The translations under genes and the position numbers were made by a program. Below the pieces are notes generated by a model. It saw nothing but the letters and a program-made list of their open reading frames with translations, made no database searches and was not told the DNA's origin. Below, piece by piece: positions 51,521-60,716 of a DNA stretch of 64,000 bases (the stretch's first letter is position 1; the number at the start of each line of letters is the position of its first letter). Source of the stretch: JACSRF01 sp964504445 (GTDB lineage Bacteria > Chloroflexota > Anaerolineae > Promineifilales > Promineifilaceae); NCBI GenBank assembly GCA_964504445.1, contig CAZDEO010000006.1, positions 1 through 64,000 on the forward strand. The letters are read 5' to 3'.

Positions 51521-53640
51521 TAGTTCCTCCCTGGGGTACGGCCGTTTCCGGCGGTTATGTCGCGGCTTATTTCAATACTAGCTCGCTGCACACCTAGCGC
51601 CTGGGCCAATTCTCGCGTGGCGGTTTTCAAAACCATTTCCACAGTGGAAGCTGTTTGAATTTGACGACCGATTTCGTTGATCTGCCTTTGTTGTTCTGCC
51701 TGACGCTGGGCCTGGTCATAAAGGCGGGCATTACGCAGGGCAATGGCGACTTGCGCCGCCACAGATTGCAGCACCCGCACGTCTTCTTCTGAAAGGCCAT
51801 TGACAAAGTTTTGCTGCACATCCAAAACGCCGAGCAAACTGCTGCCGTAGATAATCGGCACGGCCGTTTCCGCCCGCGTATCAGGTAGCAAAGGATTAGG
51901 CAGCCAGTTAGCATCTTGCGTCACATCAGGAATAAGCACAGGCTCTTTTGTTGTGGCAGCGCGTCCCACCAGACCCTGGTTTAGGCGCAGGCTGTGGCCA
52001 CTGGCCAACATGGCCGCCCCGGCTTCCCCTGTACCGCCAACCATTTCCAGTTTTTGCTCCCCTTCATTCAGCAAATAAATGTGCACGTGATAGTAACCCA
52101 GGTTATTCCGTACTTGATTGACCACCTCTGCAACCAACTGTGCTGGATCTAAAATAGTTGCCAACTGACGACCCACTGTGGTCGAGATCTCCAACGCCCG
52201 CGTTCGCCGGCTAACCTGGTCTTCCAAAGAGCCAACCAATTCGCGGATTCGTGCTGTCATGGTGTTAAAGGCGTGAGCCAAAGAGCCAACTTCACCGCCA
52301 GTTGTCACCGTGACTTGCGCATCCAATTTTCCAGCAGAAACCCGTTCTGCGGCCTGAGTGAGTGATGTAATGGGTTTGGTCAGGGTGTTGCTTACCCATA
52401 TGCTTAGAATGATGGTGGTAATAAAAATAATTACCAGGGTTAGAATCGTGCCAATCCAACCTGCCTGCTGCCGTGCATTAACCTGGGCTTCGGCGGCATA
52501 AAAATTGGCTAATAGCTCTGGGCCGGGCGCCACAATAGCCAGGCTATATCCCACGGATTCAATTGGGGTATAGGCAACAAAGCGTTCAACACCATCGCGA
52601 ACGAAGGTTTCCACCCCTTGTTCCCCAGCGAGCATCTTGGCGAGGATCGGGCTAATTTCAGTTGTTACATCGAATCCAGTGAGGGTGGGGATACCTCCTT
52701 CGGGCACGTCAGCCGGGGTCAACCCCAGGTCTGCATAGGCGGCTGTGGTTAGGGCCAGGAAGCGACCTCCGGAATCAACTAAAAATGCGTAACCAGAATC
52801 GCCAAAGGCGAACTGTGTTACACGGTCGGTAATGGTGGTAATGGCGACATCTGCGCCCAACACCCCCTGAAGGTTGCCGGCGCTGTCGTAAATGGGCACA
52901 CTGTTGGTTTCTACTAACCCGCCTAGTGCGGCATCAATGTAAGGGTCGCTCCAGAAGTATTGGCGTTGTGCCCCATCTGGTTGGATGTAGATTTGATAGT
53001 ACGGCCGTTCCCGTGCATCAAAATCGCCTACGATTCGGGCCAAATCAATATTCGGATAATACTGCGTGACACCCTCTTTACTTACGTAATAAATAGCCAG
53101 TAACTCCGGGTTTTTGGCCAAAAGGTCCGGGATGATGAGATCGAGGTAAATCGTCGTGTTGATGGCGGCCGCAGACTCTGCAGTTAACGAAAAAGAAGAA
53201 GGTGCCAAAACCGATCCCGGATCCTCGCTGCTGCGGTTGCCCCATTGCCCTTCAGACAGTAATTCCATTTCTTCCAGGGCATTCCAATAATTGCCTGGCC
53301 CCAAGATTGCCTGCTTTTCCAACAGGTCTGCCACATAATCACCCGTAAGCGATAGATCGGCAGTGATATCGGTGAGGAAGTTCTCAAAATTTGCCGACTC
53401 ATTAACAACCGTATTGTTCAACTGCTGGATGGCCTCGTTACGGGCGGTTTCATTGAATTGGGTAATCAGGAACGTATTAATTCCACCCAAATGGATGGCG
53501 ACCGATATGGCAACGATTAGCATGGCCAGAATTGTGACCGTGACGATGCCTACTAAAAAGCGAGTGCGCAGGCTACTTTGCTGCCAGCTTGCCCGCCAGC
53601 CAGATTTTTGCCCGGACGTGGTTTTTGTTGTAGCGGTCAT
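51520..53640 (-). CDS. dCache-HAMP-GAF receptor without output domain (706 aa)
   Basis: A membrane helix (about 27-50), an external double-Cache domain (about 55-385, with the YYQIYIQPD, GVLGADVAITTI and YAFLVDSGG motifs of that fold), a second membrane helix (about 395-417), HAMP (420-475), one GAF (500-645) with NPLLPDTRAETAVP, and the shared tail (653-706) ending GNGRTPGRN. dCache domains bind small ligands such as amino acids or carboxylates outside the cell. In most such proteins a kinase, cyclase or methyl-accepting domain would come next; here the chain ends. GGAGG precedes the start. It is the second gene of the operon. Confidence 0.93.
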   Translation of the reverse strand: MTATTKTTSGQKSGWRASWQQSSLRTRFLVGIVTVTILAMLIVAISVAIHLGGINTFLITQFNETARNEAIQQLNNTVVNESANFENFLTDITADLSLTGDYVADLLEKQAILGPGNYWNALEEMELLSEGQWGNRSSEDPGSVLAPSSFSLTAESAAAINTTIYLDLIIPDLLAKNPELLAIYYVSKEGVTQYYPNIDLARIVGDFDARERPYYQIYIQPDGAQRQYFWSDPYIDAALGGLVETNSVPIYDSAGNLQGVLGADVAITTITDRVTQFAFGDSGYAFLVDSGGRFLALTTAAYADLGLTPADVPEGGIPTLTGFDVTTEISPILAKMLAGEQGVETFVRDGVERFVAYTPIESVGYSLAIVAPGPELLANFYAAEAQVNARQQAGWIGTILTLVIIFITTIILSIWVSNTLTKPITSLTQAAERVSAGKLDAQVTVTTGGEVGSLAHAFNTMTARIRELVGSLEDQVSRRTRALEISTTVGRQLATILDPAQLVAEVVNQVRNNLGYYHVHIYLLNEGEQKLEMVGGTGEAGAAMLASGHSLRLNQGLVGRAATTKEPVLIPDVTQDANWLPNPLLPDTRAETAVPIIYGSSLLGVLDVQQNFVNGLSEEDVRVLQSVAAQVAIALRNARLYDQAQRQAEQQRQINEIGRQIQTASTVEMVLKTATRELAQALGVQRASIEISRDITAGNGRTPGRN

Positions 53641-53679
53641 AATAGAGCCTCCGCTTCGAAGGGGTTGACGATATTTATT

Positions 53680-56178
53680 CTATTCATGAGAGTCAGGTTC
53701 ATGGTTACCGTTTTCTGTGGGCGAGGAATTAAACCGGACTTTTACTTGAGACGCATTGGTAGCCCGCCCTAGTTCGCGAATGGCTACCTGTAATGCGCTG
53801 TTTACGTCAGTTGTGCGCAGTATTTTTTGGTTGATCTCATTAAGAAGTGCTTCCTTTTCTACCTGGCGCTGCGTTTCTGCATACAGACGGGCGTTACGTA
53901 GGGCAATCGCAACCTGGGTGGCAATGGATTGCAAGAGATCTACGTCATTGTCGCTCAATCCGTTGACGATATTTTGCTGTACATCTAACACGCCCAAAAC
54001 TTCTTCGTTGTAGATGATGGGCACGGCAATTTCTGCTTGGGTGTCTGGCAATAATGGGTTGGGCAGCCAGCTGGGGTCTTGTTGTACATCAGGCACCAGG
54101 TGAACCTGTTTCATGGAGGCCGCACGCCCAACCAGACCTTTGCCAACCGCAATTTTGTGCCCTCGGGCTAACATGGTTTGGCCGGCTTCTCCTGTGCCAC
54201 CAGCCATCAACAGGTTTTTCTTTTCACGGTCTAGCAGGTAGATGTGGACGTGGTAGTAGTGGAAGGCGTTTTGCACTTGTTGCACAACGGCACGCACTAA
54301 TTCTGCCTCTTCAAGAAAAGTTCCTAAACGGCGTCCAACTTCAGCGCTGGTTACCAGGGCGGCTGTGCGTTCTTGAACGCGTTGCTCTAGGGTGGAGACC
54401 AGCTCACGAATTTGCCCGGTCATGGCGTTGAAGCTGGAGGCCAAGATGCCGACTTCGTCTTGCGATGTGACGGTAACGGCCGTTTCTAAATTACCGGCCA
54501 TGACGCTCTCTGCAGCCTCTGTCAGCTCAATGATGGGGCGCGAGAATAAGCGCGCAATCCAAACGGCAGCCAGCAATACAACACTCACAATCGCCAGCGT
54601 TACGATAATGATGATCCGCGTTTGCACCTGAATAGGGCTGAGAAATTCCGCTTGCGGCTGCGTGAAGGCCACAATCCAGGGTTTGGTTGCCAATGGGGCC
54701 ACCGCTACCAGATCGGGTGACTCACCATCTGAATGCGCTTCAGCCGCAAAAACCGGTTGCGCGGTATAATTGCGCAACCCCGCAGCAAAAGAGGGTAGAT
54801 TCGTGCCCGAAGTGGCGTTAAAAAACGCGGGCAGCCGGCGGGCATCTTTCAAAGCCTCAACTTCCGTCTGCGCAAGCGGCACTACAGGGTCTAGAACCAG
54901 GTTGTTATTTTCGGCATCAGCCAGGCGCACCAGGTACTCATCGAGCAAGACTGGTGTAGACCCTTCTCCTATCAAACCGTCGTTCCGATACACAATTTGC
55001 TGAATGACACCGGCATTATAACGCACGCGTAATACACCAATGATTTCCCCACTGACATCGCGCACAGGTGCGCTAAAGAAAAAGGCGAGATCGCTCGGGC
55101 CGGCCCCTAATTGTAAATCGCTGGCATAGGGCTGCCCGGTGCGCATGGTTTCCTGAAAGTAAGTTCGGTCAACTTCATTTTGGCCAATGTCGCTGGGAAT
55201 TGTGTCCAATACATTGAGACCTTCCCGGTCAAGCAAGGCAATGGAAGAGATGTAATTGGTGTCAAGGCGTGTTAGCTGCAAAATGAGTCTTTGTGCTCTT
55301 GTTCTTTCCGGGGAATTGGCTCTGGTTTCCGCGGGCAGTTCCAGAAAGCCGCTCAAGCCGCCCAAACCCGCCTGGGAGTTGATGAGGTTTAGGTTGGTTG
55401 TGATGAAGGTGTCAACGGCCGTTGCTGTTTGCGTCGCCGCGCTGAGCAAAGCTTGTTCCGCCGCCTGGGTCAAAGCGCGCTGCGTTAAAAAAACCGTTAC
55501 CGTACTAATGAGAATAACCGGAATGATGGCCGCCGCTGCCATCGTGATCAAAAATCGGGTTTGGATGTTTCCGGTCAGCAAGGTGCGCACGATTTCCACC
55601 AACACCACCAGGCTGACGGCAGCAGTGATAATGGGGATAAAAATGCCAAGGGCAGGAGAATTTTCGATACTGAAGCGGGCCAAAGGCTCAAAACGATCTG
55701 CCACAAAAATGCTTACCAATAACAGGGCGCTACTGCCAGAGAGCCAGTAAATCCAGTCATCTGGAATAAGGAGCAGGCCAACTAAAAGAACGAGAGCTAT
55801 CCCCCCTACAACGAGATATAGGGTGGCATTGCTAAAAAAGAATGCCAACCCACCATAAAGCATTGCCATACTAAAGGTGGCAAGGTAGCCCAATAATTTG
55901 AAGCGCCCGGCGCGCCCCAAAAAGTGTAAGAAAAGGTTAAAGAGAATCAACGCGGCGGTGTATGCACCGGCAAAAAGCACCTGGCTAATGCCGTTTGCCA
56001 GATAGAGACCTAGATAAAAAATAACGGCAACAATACCTAGTGGCACGGCCGTTATCAGTAAATAGGTATAACGGCGCATCAGCTTTTCTTCTTTGGCCGT
56101 TTGCGTTGGATATCTCCTGGCAACCCGCGAAACAAAATCATCTATCTTAATCTGGATGGTGCTTAAGACTTTAGCCAT
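53680..56178 (-). CDS. Membrane-dCache-HAMP-GAF receptor without output domain (832 aa)
   Basis: First gene of the array operon. It combines a multi-helix membrane block (about 37-200), another helix, an external double-Cache domain (about 235-510), a membrane helix (about 515-537), HAMP (540-595), one GAF (620-768) with NPLLPDTQAEIAVP, and the shared tail (775-832). It thus carries both input types found separately in the other members. No output domain. AGAGGA lies just before the start at 56,178. The 39-base gap to the next gene has no terminator. Confidence 0.93.
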   Translation of the reverse strand: MAKVLSTIQIKIDDFVSRVARRYPTQTAKEEKLMRRYTYLLITAVPLGIVAVIFYLGLYLANGISQVLFAGAYTAALILFNLFLHFLGRAGRFKLLGYLATFSMAMLYGGLAFFFSNATLYLVVGGIALVLLVGLLLIPDDWIYWLSGSSALLLVSIFVADRFEPLARFSIENSPALGIFIPIITAAVSLVVLVEIVRTLLTGNIQTRFLITMAAAAIIPVILISTVTVFLTQRALTQAAEQALLSAATQTATAVDTFITTNLNLINSQAGLGGLSGFLELPAETRANSPERTRAQRLILQLTRLDTNYISSIALLDREGLNVLDTIPSDIGQNEVDRTYFQETMRTGQPYASDLQLGAGPSDLAFFFSAPVRDVSGEIIGVLRVRYNAGVIQQIVYRNDGLIGEGSTPVLLDEYLVRLADAENNNLVLDPVVPLAQTEVEALKDARRLPAFFNATSGTNLPSFAAGLRNYTAQPVFAAEAHSDGESPDLVAVAPLATKPWIVAFTQPQAEFLSPIQVQTRIIIIVTLAIVSVVLLAAVWIARLFSRPIIELTEAAESVMAGNLETAVTVTSQDEVGILASSFNAMTGQIRELVSTLEQRVQERTAALVTSAEVGRRLGTFLEEAELVRAVVQQVQNAFHYYHVHIYLLDREKKNLLMAGGTGEAGQTMLARGHKIAVGKGLVGRAASMKQVHLVPDVQQDPSWLPNPLLPDTQAEIAVPIIYNEEVLGVLDVQQNIVNGLSDNDVDLLQSIATQVAIALRNARLYAETQRQVEKEALLNEINQKILRTTDVNSALQVAIRELGRATNASQVKVRFNSSPTENGNHEPDSHE

Positions 56179-56721
56179 CTTATCCTCTTTCTACGCAGGC
56201 AGAGAAGCCCAGGTCGCCGTCATAACGCGGCGTAGGCTCATTATTGGTTTTTATGGGGGGGGTATTGGTGAGACACTGGGGATAAACCTCCCAACAACTG
56301 TTTGGAGGTTGAATGGGTTGACATGAAATACCATTCACGCTAGGTTGGTATGTGCAATACACCCTTTTCTCCTCAATCGGGCGGAGCCACATCCAGTAAT
56401 GAATTAGGTACTACGAATCGCAAAAATCGTTGAATCTGCATGATTGTGGGCAAACATCCAATGCATGCAGAAGGCACTCACTTTTGAATGCTTTTCGGTA
56501 GCTAATTTGCAGGCATCTCGCTCGATAAGATTTCCTCTATCCTCAGCCCGGGGGCTTGTAGAGTATCATAGCACAAAAGAAAAAGTGCACTGCGTGAAGA
56601 AGCCGTTATGAGTAGCGTAAAAGCATGGGAAAATAGTCACATTTGGCGGTGACTAACCCGGTGAATGGGAAAGATGGGGGATGACCATTGTCAGGTATAA
56701 AAAGCTCACGTCCCACAGAAG
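56179..56721. other. Gap upstream of the GAF-array operon
   Basis: About 540 bases without a gene. It must hold the operon promoter: a minus-strand TATGAT at 56,565-56,570 is a candidate -10 box without a clear -35. A 7-bp stem (56285-56291 with 56304-56310) lies in the presumed leader of about 370 bases. A plus-strand TTGACA at 56,317 has no matching -10. I looked for a c-di-GMP or other riboswitch and recognised none. No clear terminator follows gatB. Confidence 0.4.
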
Positions 56722-58161
56722 CTATGCTAAGGCCCTCTTGAGAAGCTGGTTAACCAATGCCGGATTGGCTTGGCCGCGAGTGGCCTGCATCACCTGCCCC
56801 ACGAACCAGCCCATGAGCCTGGTTTTGCCTGTCCGGTACGCGGCCACCTGCTCCGGGTTTTCAGCCATAATTTGCTGGATAATGTCCTTAATGGCCGCCT
56901 CGTCAGATATTTGCGCCAGCCCTTGGCGTTGCACAATGGCGGCAGCATCCTGCCCGCTGCTGAACATCTCTGCCAGCACCTCTTTGGCGGTGCTGCTGTT
57001 GATGATGCCCTGGTCCACCAGGGCCAGCAGTTCGCCCAACCCCGCCGGCGTCACGCGGATGGCCTCGATGGCTTGCTTGTGGTCGTTCATCAGCGCAAAG
57101 AGGTTGTTGATGACCCAGTTAGCTACGGTTTTGGGGTCAGTGTGCGCTTGCACGGCCGTTTCAAACCATTCAGCCACGGCGCGCTCCTCCGTCAGTACCT
57201 GGGCATCGTAAGCCGACAGGCCGTAATCGGCCTGGTAGCGGGCAACTTTGGCGTCTGGCAGCTCTGGCAAGCTGGCCTGCACCTGGGCAATCCATTCCAC
57301 AGAAATGTGCAGCGGGGGCAAATCCGGCTCGGGAAAATAGCGGTAATCCTCTGCCTCTTCCTTGCTGCGCTGGCTAAAGGTGATGCGCTTGGCATCGTGC
57401 CAACCCCGCGTCTCTTGCACCACTTCGCCCCCCGCTGTCAAAATCTCCACCTGCCGCGCAATTTCAAAGGCGGTGCCATCGGCCAAAGCCTTAAAGCTGT
57501 TCAAGTTTTTCAGTTCCGTGCGCTTACCAAAGGCCGTACTCCCCACAGGGCGCAGGCTGATGTTTGGCTCCACCCGCAGCACGCCCTTCTCCATGTCGCC
57601 GGAGTTGACGCCCAGGTAGCGCAAAATCTGGCGAATTTTTAAGCCATAAACCCGCGCTTCCTCACCAGATTGGATGTCTGGCTCGGTGACGATTTCTAGT
57701 AGGGGCACGCCGGAGCGATTATAGTCTACCAACGAACCATCGCCATCGGGGAGATGGGTGAGTTTGCCGGTGTCTTCTTCCATGTGTACGCGACGGATAC
57801 CGATGCGCTTCTGCGTGCCGTCTTCCAAGGCGACATCGATCCAGCCGTGGGTGCCAATGGGCAGCTCGTACTGGCTGATCTGGTACGCTTTAGGTAGGTC
57901 AGGGTAGAAGTAGTTTTTGCGGGCAAAGATGTTGTGGGGTTGGATGGTGCAGTTGAGGGCCAGGGCCACGCGCAGAGCAAACTCCACCGCTTTTTGGTTG
58001 ATGACGGGCAACATGCCGGGCATACCCAAGCAAACGGGGCAAACGGCCGTATTCGGTTCTGCCTCCACGCTGTCCACCACCTGGCAGCCACAAAACATCT
58101 TAGAGTTTGTCATCAACTCGGCGTGCAATTCAATGCCAATGATTGGTTCGTACTTCATCAT
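56722..58161 (-). CDS. gatB: Asp-tRNA(Asn)/Glu-tRNA(Gln) amidotransferase subunit B
   Basis: 479 aa. The N-terminal catalytic kinase-like domain shows EPIIGIELHAEL, PVCLGMPGMLPVINQKAVE, KNYFYPDLPKAYQISQYELP, RIHMEEDTGKL-type sequence (here RRVHMEEDTGKL) and DYNRSGVPLLEIVTEPD. The C-terminal YqeY-like tRNA-binding domain follows. GatB activates the misacylated tRNA so that GatA-derived ammonia can form Gln-tRNA or Asn-tRNA. It starts three bases after the aminotransferase stop, coupled to it, and is separated from gatCA by three other genes. Confidence 0.95.
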   Translation of the reverse strand: MMKYEPIIGIELHAELMTNSKMFCGCQVVDSVEAEPNTAVCPVCLGMPGMLPVINQKAVEFALRVALALNCTIQPHNIFARKNYFYPDLPKAYQISQYELPIGTHGWIDVALEDGTQKRIGIRRVHMEEDTGKLTHLPDGDGSLVDYNRSGVPLLEIVTEPDIQSGEEARVYGLKIRQILRYLGVNSGDMEKGVLRVEPNISLRPVGSTAFGKRTELKNLNSFKALADGTAFEIARQVEILTAGGEVVQETRGWHDAKRITFSQRSKEEAEDYRYFPEPDLPPLHISVEWIAQVQASLPELPDAKVARYQADYGLSAYDAQVLTEERAVAEWFETAVQAHTDPKTVANWVINNLFALMNDHKQAIEAIRVTPAGLGELLALVDQGIINSSTAKEVLAEMFSSGQDAAAIVQRQGLAQISDEAAIKDIIQQIMAENPEQVAAYRTGKTRLMGWFVGQVMQATRGQANPALVNQLLKRALA

Positions 58162-58164
58162 ACC

Positions 58165-59325
58165 TCAGCCATGCTTGCGCATAAACTTTTCCAGCCGGTT
58201 CAGCGCCTCCTCAATTTTTTCGTAGGCAGTGGCGTAGCTGGCGCGCATGAAGCCCGCGCCGCTGGCCCCAAAGGCCTCTCCAGGAACCATGGCCACCTCC
58301 TGTTCCTCCAGCAGCTTCATGGCAAAGGTGTCGCCATCCATGCCGCTGCGGAGAATGCTGGGGAAGGCGTAGAAAGCGCCCCGCGGTTCAAAGCAGTCCA
58401 TACCCAGGGTGTTAAAACCATCCACAATGAGGCGGCGGCGGCGGTCATACTCGGCGCGCATGCGGGCCACGTGCGCGTCCCCTTGCTCCAGGGCAATAAC
58501 GGCCGCAGCCTGGGCCGTAGTGGGGGCAGACATAATGGTGTATTGGTGCACTTTGCGCATGGCCCCCAGCAGGTCAGGGTTGGCGCAGGCGTAGCCAATG
58601 CGCCAGCCGGTCATGGCGTAGCTTTTGCTGAAGCCGCCCAGCAGAATGGTGCGATCCCGCATGCCGGGCAGGCTGGGCACGCAGGTGTGGGCCACGCCGT
58701 ACACCAGTTGGTCGTAGATTTCGTCGGAGATGATGAGCAGGTCGTGCTGTTCCGCCAGCGTGGCAATCTCCAACATCCGCTGGCGGCTCATCACCGCGCC
58801 GGTGGGGTTGTTGGGGTAGCCCAGATGAATGGCTTTGGTCTGGGGGGTGATGGCCGCGGCGATGTCTTCGGCGGTGACTTCGAAGTTGTTTTGCACGTAG
58901 GTGGGCACCATGACGGGTACGCCGCCGGCAAAGCTGACTTCCGGGGCGTAGGAGACGAAGCAGGGTTCGGGGATGATCACTTCGTCGCCGGGGTCGAGTA
59001 CGGCCGTCATAGCCAAATACAGTGCTTCGCTGACGCCCACGGTGATGATGATTTCGTCGGCAGGGTCGTATTGCACGCCATACAGCTTGCCCAGATGTTG
59101 GCTGAGGGCGGCACGCAGTTCCATGGTGCCGCTGTTGGACGTGTAAGAAGTTTCGCCCCGCTCCAAGGAAGCAATACCGGCCTTTAGCACAGGGTCCGGA
59201 GTGACAAAATCCGGTTCGCCAATGCCCAGGGAGATGACGTCTTTCATGGTGGCGGCGATGTCGAAGAATTTGCGAATACCCGATGGGGGGGTGTTTTGGA
59301 CTCGTTGGGAAATGTAGTTGCGCAT
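58165..59325 (-). CDS. Pyridoxal-phosphate aminotransferase, class I
   Basis: 386 aa fold type I aminotransferase. Motifs: SLGIGEPDFVTPD, YTSNSGTMELRAAL, GYPNNPTGAVMS, SDEIYDQLVYG, and the Schiff-base Lys in GGFSKSYAMTGWRIGY. This pattern fits the aspartate/aromatic/alanine group (PatA/AspC-like). The amino donor cannot be fixed from sequence. It lies between the nucleotidyltransferase gene and gatB. Confidence 0.88.
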   Translation of the reverse strand: MRNYISQRVQNTPPSGIRKFFDIAATMKDVISLGIGEPDFVTPDPVLKAGIASLERGETSYTSNSGTMELRAALSQHLGKLYGVQYDPADEIIITVGVSEALYLAMTAVLDPGDEVIIPEPCFVSYAPEVSFAGGVPVMVPTYVQNNFEVTAEDIAAAITPQTKAIHLGYPNNPTGAVMSRQRMLEIATLAEQHDLLIISDEIYDQLVYGVAHTCVPSLPGMRDRTILLGGFSKSYAMTGWRIGYACANPDLLGAMRKVHQYTIMSAPTTAQAAAVIALEQGDAHVARMRAEYDRRRRLIVDGFNTLGMDCFEPRGAFYAFPSILRSGMDGDTFAMKLLEEQEVAMVPGEAFGASGAGFMRASYATAYEKIEEALNRLEKFMRKHG

Positions 59326-59331
59326 GGTGCC

Positions 59332-59415
59332 TCCGTGTTCCGTGTTCCGTAGACCGTTGTCCGTAATCCGTTATCTGTAATGGGTTATCGGGTTATGGGT
59401 TACGGGTTACGAATG
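59332..59415. repeat. Heptanucleotide tandem array (12 units)
   Basis: Twelve 7-base units in perfect register, drifting from TCCGTGT through TCCGTAA and TCTGTAA to TGGGTTA and ACGGGTT. It fills the gap before the aminotransferase start and covers the stop codon of the nucleotidyltransferase gene (59407-59409). Confidence 0.8.
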
Positions 59416-60429
59416 ATGTAGTTCGAGTGTGGAATTGTCTCCGATAAATAGTTTAACAGATTGCCCGACCACGCGGGCATTTTCGCCAATAAGGCTGTCT
59501 TCAATGATGGCGTTTTCAATGTGCGCCCCGGCGTCGATGATGCTGTTGCGGATGATGCTGTTTTTGATGGTGACGTTGGCCCCAATGCTGACGTAGGGGC
59601 CGAGTACGGCGGCGTCGACCACGGCCGTTTCGTGCATAAAGATGGGCGGCAGGGCGGTGAAGTCCATGGCGTAGCTGATGTCGATAATGTCTTCGGTGAT
59701 GCCGTAGCCCAGCCCCAGCAGCCGCTTGTTGGTGTCCAGCATGAAGTCGGGCTTACCCGCGTCCAGCCAGATGATGGTGGGCTGGGTTTTGAAGCGCGCG
59801 CCCTGTTCCATCATGACGTGGTAGGCGTCCACCAGGTAATACTCGCCCTTGGTTTGACGGCCGTCTTCGATCACAGTTTGTAGGGCGGCAACCAGGGAAC
59901 GGCCGTTGCGAAACCAGTAAATGCCGGCAATCACATTCCGGTGCTCAAACCCACTGGGTTTTTCGATAAAATCCGTAACAAAGCCCTCCCCATCCGTCAC
60001 CACCACGCCAAAAGTGCGCGGATCTTCCATTTCTTGCACCAGCAGCACGCCGTCCGCGCTGGCGTCAGGAATGGTATTGTAATGGGCGTCCACAATGCCA
60101 TCGCCAAAAGCAATCAACACATCCTCATCGTCGTGGATATGGTGGCGGGCCACCCAAAGGGCGTGGGCCTGCCCCAGCGCCTGCTCCTGCACCACAAAAT
60201 GCATGGTCAGGTGGGGGTAATTCTGGCGCAGCCATGCCTCAATCTCGTCGCCCTTGTAGCCGACGACAAAAACCACCTCATTGCCTGGCGCTTCCGTCAC
60301 GTCAGACATCAAATTGAGCAGGTGGCCGATGATGGTGTTGCCCGCCACGTGCAGCAGCGGTTTAGCGCGGCTCCAGGTGTGGGGTCGCATGCGGGTGCCG
60401 TATCCGGCCAGGGGAATGATGATTTTCAT
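59407..60429 (-). CDS. Sugar-phosphate nucleotidyltransferase
   Basis: 340 aa from the ATG at 60,427-60,429, preceded by GAGGA. The N-terminal nucleotidyltransferase domain begins MKIIIPLAGYGTRMRPHTWS with the Lys of AKPLLHVAG, then EVVFVVGY and AFGDGIVDAHY. The C-terminal about 80 residues form hexapeptide repeats of a left-handed beta helix (VSIGANVTIKNSIIRNSIID). This is the glucose-1-phosphate thymidylyltransferase/GlmU-like layout. It makes an activated sugar for envelope polymers. A longer frame to 60,618 is rejected because it would translate a heptad repeat. Confidence 0.85.
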   Translation of the reverse strand: MKIIIPLAGYGTRMRPHTWSRAKPLLHVAGNTIIGHLLNLMSDVTEAPGNEVVFVVGYKGDEIEAWLRQNYPHLTMHFVVQEQALGQAHALWVARHHIHDDEDVLIAFGDGIVDAHYNTIPDASADGVLLVQEMEDPRTFGVVVTDGEGFVTDFIEKPSGFEHRNVIAGIYWFRNGRSLVAALQTVIEDGRQTKGEYYLVDAYHVMMEQGARFKTQPTIIWLDAGKPDFMLDTNKRLLGLGYGITEDIIDISYAMDFTALPPIFMHETAVVDAAVLGPYVSIGANVTIKNSIIRNSIIDAGAHIENAIIEDSLIGENARVVGQSVKLFIGDNSTLELHHS

Positions 60430-60447
60430 GACAATCCTCAGAAATTG

Positions 60448-60496
60448 GAATGGTGAATGGTGAATGGTGAAGGATGAATTATGAATTATGAATGCT
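60448..60496. repeat. Heptanucleotide tandem array (7 units)
   Basis: Seven units in exact register: GAATGGT three times, GAAGGAT, GAATTAT twice, GAATGCT. It separates the nucleotidyltransferase start from the small membrane protein and includes the stop codon of the latter (60486-60488). Confidence 0.9.
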
Positions 60497-60671
60497 CTCT
60501 GTGCTGGCGAGTTTGCCGCTCCCGTAGCAAAGCGATGAGCAGCATCATGCAAATCACGCCCAGAAAAACGGCCGCAACCGTATTCGGCGCATTCACTGTG
60601 ATGGGATTGTAATGCCATTGGCGATAACCCTCCCCATTGGGTAAATTTGCCGGAAACTCCGATGGACTCAT
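60486..60671 (-). CDS. Small single-pass membrane protein (61 aa)
   Basis: A polar N-terminus (MSPSEFPANLPNGEGYRQW), one membrane helix (about 31-49, TVAAVFLGVICMMLLIALL) and a very basic C-terminus. GGAGC eight bases before the start supports translation. It lies between gatA and the nucleotidyltransferase gene on the same strand. Not a recognised family; the basic tail should be cytoplasmic. Confidence 0.65.
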   Translation of the reverse strand: MSPSEFPANLPNGEGYRQWHYNPITVNAPNTVAAVFLGVICMMLLIALLRERQTRQHREHS

Positions 60672-60716
60672 GTTGATTGCTCCTGTGAAGTCTAATTTTG
60701 ACCTGCTGAAAATTGA

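Noticed and set aside
29122..56178. Phytochrome-like bilin-binding GAF domains
   Set aside because: The GAFs carry the PLLPxTRxExAVP signature and I see no conserved chromophore Cys motif or PHY domain.
56179..56721. Riboswitch upstream of the GAF array
   Set aside because: I looked for c-di-GMP and other known aptamer cores and found no match; only a short stem is visible.
57934..59187. A 417-codon plus-strand open frame
   Set aside because: It lies antisense to gatB and the aminotransferase, both clear protein families, and its translation is low-complexity His/Gly/Ala-rich, as expected of a shadow frame.
60430..60618. Longer N-terminus for the nucleotidyltransferase
   Set aside because: It would translate the heptanucleotide array and overlap the small membrane protein gene; the ATG at 60,427-60,429 has a ribosome binding site and begins the conserved domain.
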